8,290 nt of DNA from an uncultured Bacteroidota bacterium (GTDB taxonomy: Bacteria; Bacteroidota; Bacteroidia; NS11-12g; UBA955): positions 1 through 8,290 of the forward strand of contig CAIRMY010000300.1 in NCBI GenBank assembly GCA_903879775.1, in the 5' to 3' direction. The position numbers were made by a program, and so were the translations under genes. Shown piece by piece: positions 1 through 3,930 of the stretch (position 1 is its first letter; the number at the start of each line of letters is the position of its first letter). The notes beneath the pieces were generated by a model, which had not been told where the DNA came from, ran no database searches, and worked only from the letters and a program-made list of their open reading frames with translations.

Positions 1-149
1 CCTCCCAATACAATGGTATCCATATTTTTAGGGTCGATTTTTTGATTTAATGTTTGATTCATGGTCGTTGATTTTGGTGGTTGACTTTGACTGCAATTCG
101 ACAATAAAATTGCGAAAATTGCAAATAATATTCTCATACTTTGTTGCAT
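1..149 (-). CDS. Partial second copy of lipoprotein-type msrA (5' end only)
   Basis: Read on the minus strand from an ATG at 149-147, this encodes a lipoprotein-like N-terminus (MQQSMRILF..., lipobox LLSNC with Cys19) and then runs off the window just before the catalytic GCFWC motif. Over its 149 bases it differs from the complete msrA at 531-679 at 7 positions. Six of the 49 full codons differ, only one of them in amino acid (Asn36 to Gln). Such mostly synonymous divergence suggests that both sequences were under protein-level selection. The upstream frame at the position matching base 513 of the other copy hits a stop here, which argues that the true start is this ATG or the one at 137-135. 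Whether the catalytic part exists to the left cannot be seen. It may be a true divergent paralogue, a fragment, or a strain variant joined in assembly. Confidence 0.8.
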   Translation of the reverse strand, partial: MQQSMRILFAIFAILLSNCSQSQPPKSTTMNQTLNQKIDPKNMDTIVLG

Positions 150-156
150 TCTAACC

Positions 157-164
157 CAAAGGTA
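157..164 (-). promoter_or_regulatory. -7 promoter element of the minus-strand msrA copy
   Basis: On the minus strand this reads TACCTTTG, an exact match to the Bacteroidota consensus TAnnTTTG. Its final G is 8 bases before the A of the ATG at 149, so the transcript would have almost no leader. No convincing -33 TTTG element was found at the usual distance, where the sequence is already the SUI1 remnant. Confidence 0.5.
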
Positions 165-165
165 A

Positions 166-327
166 CATTTCTTATCTCTAAAAGTTTTGAAGCAACTGGA
201 AAAAAGCTTAAAAAATCATTGTGGCGTTGGCGGCACAAGCAAAGAGGGCGACATTATCATTCAAGGCGATTTTGCCGAGAAGGTAAAGGCTTTTTTAATT
301 TCCAAAGGGTATAAAACCAAGGGGTAA
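166..327 (+). pseudogene. 3' half of a SUI1/YciH-type translation initiation factor gene
   Basis: The frame ending at the TAA at 325-327 reads LKVLKQLEKSLKNHCGVGG, then TSKEGDIIIQGD, then FAEKVKAFLISKGYKTKG. This matches the C-terminal half of the bacterial eIF1/SUI1 family (YciH), with the conserved CGVGG and IQGD segments that contribute to the SUI1 fold. Family members are roughly 110 residues, but only about 50 are present. An in-frame stop lies at 163-165, and similarity to SUI1 can be followed back only to about base 178. No suitable start codon precedes the conserved part. The missing 5' half is replaced by the inverted msrA fragment, so the gene is truncated either by a rearrangement or by a chimeric join. 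Its original position directly upstream of the plus-strand msrA is an inference from the shared orientation. Confidence 0.78.
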
Positions 328-330
328 TTG

Positions 331-374
331 TAAGGTTTATAAAGGTTTATGGAAGTTTATAATGGTTTATATAG
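331..374 (+). repeat. GGTTTAT array 1, exact 10-bp period
   Basis: Four units (GGTTTAT at 334, 344 and 364, and the variant AGTTTAT at 354) repeat with a spacing of exactly 10 bases, starting 3 bases after the SUI1 stop codon. The first two units plus GGAA (334-354) are identical to segments at 1225-1245 and 1312-1332. The rest of the gap, 375-510, shows no gene or strong structure. Confidence 0.85.
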
Positions 375-516
375 ATTATTCAAATTAAACAGAGAAGCGT
401 AAATAATCGAAGGCGTCAACTTTTCGGGAGGATTAGAGGGGTGAATTATCCTCAAAACAATCAATAAAGGTTGGTTTGTAAATAGGTAACAACAAACAAT
501 ATCTCCAATTAAATGT

Positions 517-525
517 TAACCTTTG
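517..525 (+). promoter_or_regulatory. Candidate -7 element of the plus-strand msrA, one base too long
   Basis: The sequence is TAACCTTTG, which equals the TACCTTTG of the inverted copy with one extra A, so the TA and TTTG halves are separated by three bases instead of two. It lies 6 bases before the ATG at 531. Its position inside the frame that would start at 513 argues against using ATG 513 as the start. Whether it still works is unknown. Confidence 0.4.
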
Positions 526-530
526 CATAT

Positions 531-1178
531 ATGCAACAAAGTATGAGAATTTTATTTGCAATTTTCGCAATTTTGTTGTCGAATTGCAGTCAAAGTCAAC
601 CACCAAAATCAACAACCATGAATCAAACATTAAACAATAAAATTGACCCTAAAAATATGGATACCATTGTATTGGGAGGCGGATGCTTTTGGTGTCTCGA
701 TGCTGTTTATCGCAGGATGCCGGGAGTTGTTAATGTTATTGCGGGATACAGCAACGGAAAAATTGCAAATGTTACTTATCGCGAGGTTTGTAGCGGATTA
801 ACAGGTGCAGTAGAAGTGGTGAAAGTTATGTTCGATACCACCCAAACCAGCATTGAAAATATACTTGAAGTTTTCTGGAGGGTGCACAATCCAACCACCT
901 TAAACCAACAGGGAAACGATGTCGGCACCCAATACAGAAGTGGCATTTATTACACCAACGACGAGCACAAACGCATTGCATTGGCCAGTGTTCAAGCTGT
1001 CAAAGATTCCAAACTGTGGGAGGGCACCATCACCACTGAAATTCTTCCACTTGAAAAATATTCGAATGCCGAAGACTATCACCAAAACTACTTCGAAAAC
1101 AATCCCAACCAACCTTACTGCATTTATGTTGTGGGCGAGAAGGTGAAGAAGTATGAAGAGTTTATGAAGAAGGATTAA
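531..1178 (+). CDS. msrA: Peptide-methionine (S)-S-oxide reductase MsrA, predicted lipoprotein
   Basis: MsrA reduces the S epimer of methionine sulfoxide in proteins, with thioredoxin-type recycling. Numbered from ATG 531 (215 residues), a hydrophobic signal at 5-16 ends in the lipobox LLSNC with Cys19, predicting lipidation and export. The MsrA domain follows: GGGCFWC with catalytic Cys52, CSGLTGAVEVV with Glu95, HNPTTLNQQGNDVGTQYRS around 119-137 with Tyr135, and EDYHQNY at 181-187. Cys55, Cys87 and Cys197 are candidate resolving cysteines. Many homologues have GHAE where this has GAVE. A longer frame starts at ATG 513, but that codon lies upstream of the promoter-like box and the inverted copy has a stop in the matching frame, so 531 (or 543) is preferred. 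No MsrB domain is fused. The last codons are followed within 5 bases by the GTTTAT repeats. Confidence 0.93.
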   Translation: MQQSMRILFAIFAILLSNCSQSQPPKSTTMNQTLNNKIDPKNMDTIVLGGGCFWCLDAVYRRMPGVVNVIAGYSNGKIANVTYREVCSGLTGAVEVVKVMFDTTQTSIENILEVFWRVHNPTTLNQQGNDVGTQYRSGIYYTNDEHKRIALASVQAVKDSKLWEGTITTEILPLEKYSNAEDYHQNYFENNPNQPYCIYVVGEKVKKYEEFMKKD

Positions 1179-1183
1179 AAGAA

Positions 1184-1246
1184 AGTTTATAAATGTTTAG
1201 AGGGAAGTTTATAAAGGTTTATGAGGTTTATAAAGGTTTATGGAAG
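1184..1246 (+). repeat. GTTTAT array 2 downstream of msrA
   Basis: Units are AGTTTAT 1184, TGTTTAG 1194, AGTTTAT 1206, GGTTTAT 1216, GGTTTAT 1225 and GGTTTAT 1235, giving spacings of 10, 12, 10, 9 and 10 bases. A further AGTTTAT lies inside the last codons of msrA at 1159. The block begins 5 bases after the msrA stop and contains the same 21-base stretch (1225-1245) found in arrays 1 and 3. No hairpin terminator is visible here. Confidence 0.85.
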
Positions 1247-1278
1247 CAAGTCTGTAAACGAATAAACCCCAAAACCAA

Positions 1279-1306
1279 CTTTAAACGCTAAACTTTAAAC
1301 GCTAAA
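1279..1306 (+). repeat. Perfect tandem repeat, 14 bp x 2
   Basis: CTTTAAACGCTAAA occurs twice in tandem without a mismatch (1279-1292 and 1293-1306), between GTTTAT arrays 2 and 3. Nothing coding is visible here. Its sequence is different from the GGTTTAT family. Confidence 0.9.
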
Positions 1307-1311
1307 TATTT

Positions 1312-1333
1312 GGTTTATAAAGGTTTATGGAAA
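1312..1333 (+). repeat. GGTTTAT array 3, two units
   Basis: GGTTTAT at 1312 and 1322, with 10-base spacing, followed by GGAAA. Bases 1312-1332 are identical to 334-354 and 1225-1245. It lies just past the 3' end of the PAP2 gene. Confidence 0.8.
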
Positions 1334-1336
1334 CGT

Positions 1337-1358
1337 ATAATCCCATAATCTTATAATC
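1337..1358 (+). repeat. ATAATC repeated three times with 8-bp period
   Basis: ATAATC stands at 1337, 1345 and 1353, exactly 8 bases apart. The last unit includes the stop codon of the PAP2 gene (1353-1351 on the minus strand), so the repeat straddles the end of the coding region. Confidence 0.7.
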
Positions 1359-2106
1359 CCCTCAATTGCCAATTGAGCATTGATACTCCGGCGCCGAATA
1401 GAATTCCCGTGAATACATCGGAAGGGTAGTGTTTGCCAGCTAAAATGCGTAAAGTGGCCGTGGTGAGGGCTAAAACGCCTGCTCCAGTGGCGGTATATTT
1501 CATGGCAGTGCTGCTATTGTTTCTCAAAGCATACATGATGGCAGTGGTTGCAGCTGATGCTGTCAACGCGCTATGACCGCTGAAAAAGGAATAATTGTCG
1601 TCTTTGTTGCCATTAAATTGATATCCAGCAGCGTTTGTATACGGCCGACTTCTTTGCACCAGTATTTTCACCAATTGTACCGAATTTCCAGTGAGCCATA
1701 AATTTTGTGTGAGTTGGTTGAAATATCCCCAACGATCATTTTTAGGCATGAACAATGTCATTCCGGCACTCAACATTATTGTAGCGCCTGCGGTTATATC
1801 TGAAGTGTGGGCATAATTTAAATTTAATTGGTTCAAAGCCAATTTGTCGATGGGGTTAATCTCCCAATGATGTGGCACCGCGTTGAGTTTTTGGGTTAAA
1901 TACAAATCTGTAGCACTAAACACCAACATCCCTCCGTAAAAAACTTTGTCGTAAGTAGGTTTGAAGCCGTTATTTTGGGCATGTAACCCATTTCCCCCCG
2001 AAAAAATAATGCACAAAATAACTAGTGTCAATTTTACACTTTTAAATTGTGATGAATTAAATAAGTGTTTGAATTGTATTGTTTTAAGCAATTTTAGGGG
2101 CCTCAT
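1351..2106 (-). CDS. PAP2-family membrane phosphatase (lipid phosphate phosphatase)
   Basis: A 251-residue protein of the PAP2 / type 2 phosphatidic acid phosphatase superfamily, which removes phosphate from lipid phosphates such as phosphatidate, phosphatidylglycerophosphate or undecaprenyl diphosphate. All three signature motifs are present: Lys147-x6-Arg154-Pro155, Ser176-Gly177-His178, and Arg220-x5-His226-x3-Asp230. The two histidines are the expected nucleophile and general acid/base partner. The N-terminus (residues 25-43) is hydrophobic and ends in LHAQ, resembling a signal peptide or anchor, so the catalytic domain probably faces the periplasm. Further hydrophobic stretches lie at about 104-119, 180-192, 205-219 and 231-245. 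The start ATG at 2106 is supported by a -7 box 8 bases upstream. The precise substrate cannot be told from sequence. It is divergent from pckA and appears to be a single-gene unit. Confidence 0.9.
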   Translation of the reverse strand: MRPLKLLKTIQFKHLFNSSQFKSVKLTLVILCIIFSGGNGLHAQNNGFKPTYDKVFYGGMLVFSATDLYLTQKLNAVPHHWEINPIDKLALNQLNLNYAHTSDITAGATIMLSAGMTLFMPKNDRWGYFNQLTQNLWLTGNSVQLVKILVQRSRPYTNAAGYQFNGNKDDNYSFFSGHSALTASAATTAIMYALRNNSSTAMKYTATGAGVLALTTATLRILAGKHYPSDVFTGILFGAGVSMLNWQLRGL

Positions 2107-2113
2107 AAAACTT

Positions 2114-2121
2114 CAAATATA
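2114..2121 (-). promoter_or_regulatory. -7 promoter element of the PAP2 gene
   Basis: On the minus strand this reads TATATTTG, an exact TAnnTTTG match, with its last base 8 positions before the ATG at 2106. The spacing implies a leaderless or nearly leaderless transcript. A clear -33 element is not visible. Confidence 0.55.
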
Positions 2122-2193
2122 GGAAAGTTTGGTGTGCGTAAATAAGGGCATATTAAAATTGAGAAAAAATAACCAATGCCATTAACGTTTCGG

Positions 2194-2201
2194 TAACTTT
2201 G
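2194..2201 (+). promoter_or_regulatory. -7 promoter element of pckA
   Basis: TAACTTTG matches TAnnTTTG exactly and lies 29 bases before the pckA ATG, predicting a leader of roughly 20-25 bases. The bases just before the start (GAAAAAATAAAGT) are A-rich and contain no Shine-Dalgarno sequence, as is usual in Bacteroidota. No clear -33 TTTG was found. This promoter diverges from that of the PAP2 gene within a 123-base gap. Confidence 0.6.
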
Positions 2202-2229
2202 CATCGTCAAATTTACGAAAAAATAAAGT

Positions 2230-3819
2230 ATGAGTAACGAAGCGTTGATTGCTGAAATTAAAGCACATGCAAAGCAAGTTTTTGAAAACTTAACCACCGA
2301 TGAGCTAATTGAAAAAGCTCTCGAAAGAAACGAAGGTGTTATTACCGATAAAGGTGCATTGGCGGCTGATACTGGTGAATTCACTGGAAGAAGTCCAAAA
2401 GATAAATTCTTGGTAAAAGATGAAATTACAGCCGACACTGCTTGGTGGGGTGCTGTAAACCAACCATTTGAAGCTGAGAAATTCGATGCTTTATTGAACA
2501 AAGTGGTGAAACACCTTGGAAATAAAGAAATTTTTGTTCGCCACGCTTATGCTTGTGCTGATCCAAAATATCGTTTGAACATTCAAGTGGTGACAGAGAG
2601 TGCGTATCAAAATTTGTTCGCTAAGAACTTGTTTTTACGTCCTACAGCAACTGAAATTGCAACTCAACCTACTGAATGGTTGATTCTTGCGGCTCCTTCT
2701 TTCATGGCTGTGCCTGCTGAAGATGGAACCCGTCAACACAACTTTACCATTGTGAGCTTCTCAAGAAAAATCATTTTGATTGGTGGAAGTGGTTACACTG
2801 GTGAAATCAAAAAAGGAATTTTTGGTGTGTTGAACTACATCCTTCCTCAAGAAAAAGGTGTATTAAGCATGCATTGTTCTGCAAACATTGGTGAAAAAGG
2901 CGATACTGCTGTATTCTTCGGTTTGAGTGGAACTGGTAAAACAACTTTGAGCGCAGATCCTAATCGTAAATTGATTGGTGACGACGAACATGGTTGGTCT
3001 GACACAACCGTTTTCAACTTCGAAGGTGGTTGCTACGCTAAATGTGTGAACTTAACAGAAGAAAAAGAGCCTCAAATTTGGACTGCCATTAAACATGGTG
3101 CCTTGGTTGAGAATGTTCGTTTCTTTGAAGGGACAAATACTCCTGATTACGATAATATTTCAGTAACCGAAAATACCCGTGTTGCTTATCCGATAGACTA
3201 TATCGACAATATTGCAGTGCCTTCAATTGGTGATGCTCCTAAGAATATTTTCTTCTTAACCGCGGATGCTTTTGGTGTGTTGCCTCCAATTTCTAAATTA
3301 ACGCCAGGACAAGCAATGTATCAATTCATTAGTGGTTACACCGCTAAAGTTGCTGGTACTGAAGCTGGTGTGACTGAGCCTCAAGCGACTTTCTCGGCTT
3401 GTTTCGGTCAAGTTTTCTTGCCTTTACATCCTGCGAAATATGCAAAAATGTTGGGTGAAAAATTATCTGCAAATCCGGATGTTAACGTTTGGTTAATTAA
3501 CACTGGTTGGACAGGTGGTCCTTACGGTGTGGGTAGTCGCATGAAATTGTCTTATACAAGAGCTATGATTACGGCTGCTTTGGAGGGACAATTGAATGGA
3601 ACCTTCACAAATCACCCAGTGTTTGGAATGGCAATGCCAGATTCTTGCCCGAATGTGCCTTCTGAGTTGTTACACCCACGCAACACTTGGGCTAGTGGTG
3701 AAGAATATGATGCACAATGTGCTAAACTTGCGAAATTGTTCAATGATAATTTTCAGAAGTTTGCAGACGGATCATCTGACGAAATCAAAGCCGCAGCGCC
3801 AAAAATGGCTACTGCTTAA
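2230..3819 (+). CDS. pckA: Phosphoenolpyruvate carboxykinase (ATP)
   Basis: Converts oxaloacetate and ATP to phosphoenolpyruvate, ADP and CO2, the entry step of gluconeogenesis from the TCA cycle; cytosolic. The 529-residue length is normal for the ATP-dependent family. Visible motifs in order are FTGRSPKDKF (51-60, substrate-binding Arg54), SGYTGEIKKGIF (187-198, Tyr189 and the lysine pair 194/195), LSMHCSANIG (212-221, metal-ligand His215), the kinase-type P-loop GLSGTGKTTLS (231-241, Lys237), LIGDDEHGW (248-256, metal-binding aspartates), ENTRVAYP (314-321, Arg317) and FLTADAFGVLPP (342-353). The kinase-1a/2a type P-loop and GDDEHGW distinguish it from the GTP-dependent enzyme. All key residues are intact. 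It has its own promoter and is followed by a hairpin terminator, so it is most likely transcribed alone. Confidence 0.98.
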   Translation: MSNEALIAEIKAHAKQVFENLTTDELIEKALERNEGVITDKGALAADTGEFTGRSPKDKFLVKDEITADTAWWGAVNQPFEAEKFDALLNKVVKHLGNKEIFVRHAYACADPKYRLNIQVVTESAYQNLFAKNLFLRPTATEIATQPTEWLILAAPSFMAVPAEDGTRQHNFTIVSFSRKIILIGGSGYTGEIKKGIFGVLNYILPQEKGVLSMHCSANIGEKGDTAVFFGLSGTGKTTLSADPNRKLIGDDEHGWSDTTVFNFEGGCYAKCVNLTEEKEPQIWTAIKHGALVENVRFFEGTNTPDYDNISVTENTRVAYPIDYIDNIAVPSIGDAPKNIFFLTADAFGVLPPISKLTPGQAMYQFISGYTAKVAGTEAGVTEPQATFSACFGQVFLPLHPAKYAKMLGEKLSANPDVNVWLINTGWTGGPYGVGSRMKLSYTRAMITAALEGQLNGTFTNHPVFGMAMPDSCPNVPSELLHPRNTWASGEEYDAQCAKLAKLFNDNFQKFADGSSDEIKAAAPKMATA

Positions 3820-3850
3820 AATCGAAACAACAATAACAAAAATAAAAATT

Positions 3851-3873
3851 GGACGCTCTTGGGCGTCCTTTTT
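3851..3873 (+). terminator. Rho-independent terminator of pckA
   Basis: GGACGC (3851-3856), a 6-base loop region TCTTGG and GCGTCC (3863-3868) form a GC-rich stem followed directly by five T residues. An A-rich stretch precedes the stem. It begins 31 bases after the pckA stop codon and separates pckA from alaS. Confidence 0.85.
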
Positions 3874-3874
3874 G

Positions 3875-3903
3875 TTTATAAACCTCATAAACCTTCATAA
3901 ACC
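3875..3903 (-). repeat. GGTTTAT array 4, inverted orientation
   Basis: Three ATAAACC units (3878, 3887, 3897; spacings 9 and 10) are the reverse complement of the GGTTTAT units found at 331-374, 1184-1246 and 1312-1333. They fill the gap between the pckA terminator and the alaS -7 box, so they cover the place where upstream promoter contacts of alaS would be. Confidence 0.8.
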
Positions 3904-3912
3904 TTTTTTATT

Positions 3913-3920
3913 TATCTTTG
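3913..3920 (+). promoter_or_regulatory. -7 promoter element of alaS
   Basis: TATCTTTG is an exact TAnnTTTG match whose last base is 11 positions before the alaS ATG, giving a predicted leader of only a few bases. There is no Shine-Dalgarno sequence. No clear TTTG is found about 20 bases upstream, where the repeat units lie instead. Confidence 0.6.
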
Positions 3921-3930
3921 CACCTCTATT

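Noticed and set aside
1..327. Insertion sequence or transposon end causing the msrA/SUI1 junction
   Set aside because: No transposase, terminal inverted repeat or target duplication is visible. The repeated DNA is the msrA gene itself.
331..374. GGTTTAT arrays as a CRISPR array or replication-origin iterons
   Set aside because: Units are about 10 bases with 3-base spacers, no unique spacers and no cas genes. No dnaA or other origin gene is nearby, and the arrays are scattered over several gaps.
428..453. Inverted repeat GAGGAT / ATCCTC as a regulatory hairpin or terminator upstream of msrA
   Set aside because: Only 6 bp of stem with a 14-base loop and no T-run; expected by chance in a gap of this size.
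513..530. ATG at 513 as the msrA start, giving six extra residues
   Set aside because: It lies upstream of the promoter-like TTTG box, puts residues before the signal peptide that resemble nothing, and the matching frame in the inverted copy contains a stop.
1361..1377. Perfect inverted repeat CTCAATTG / CAATTGAG as a PAP2 terminator
   Set aside because: Only one base separates the arms, it lies inside the coding sequence, and no T-run follows on the minus strand.
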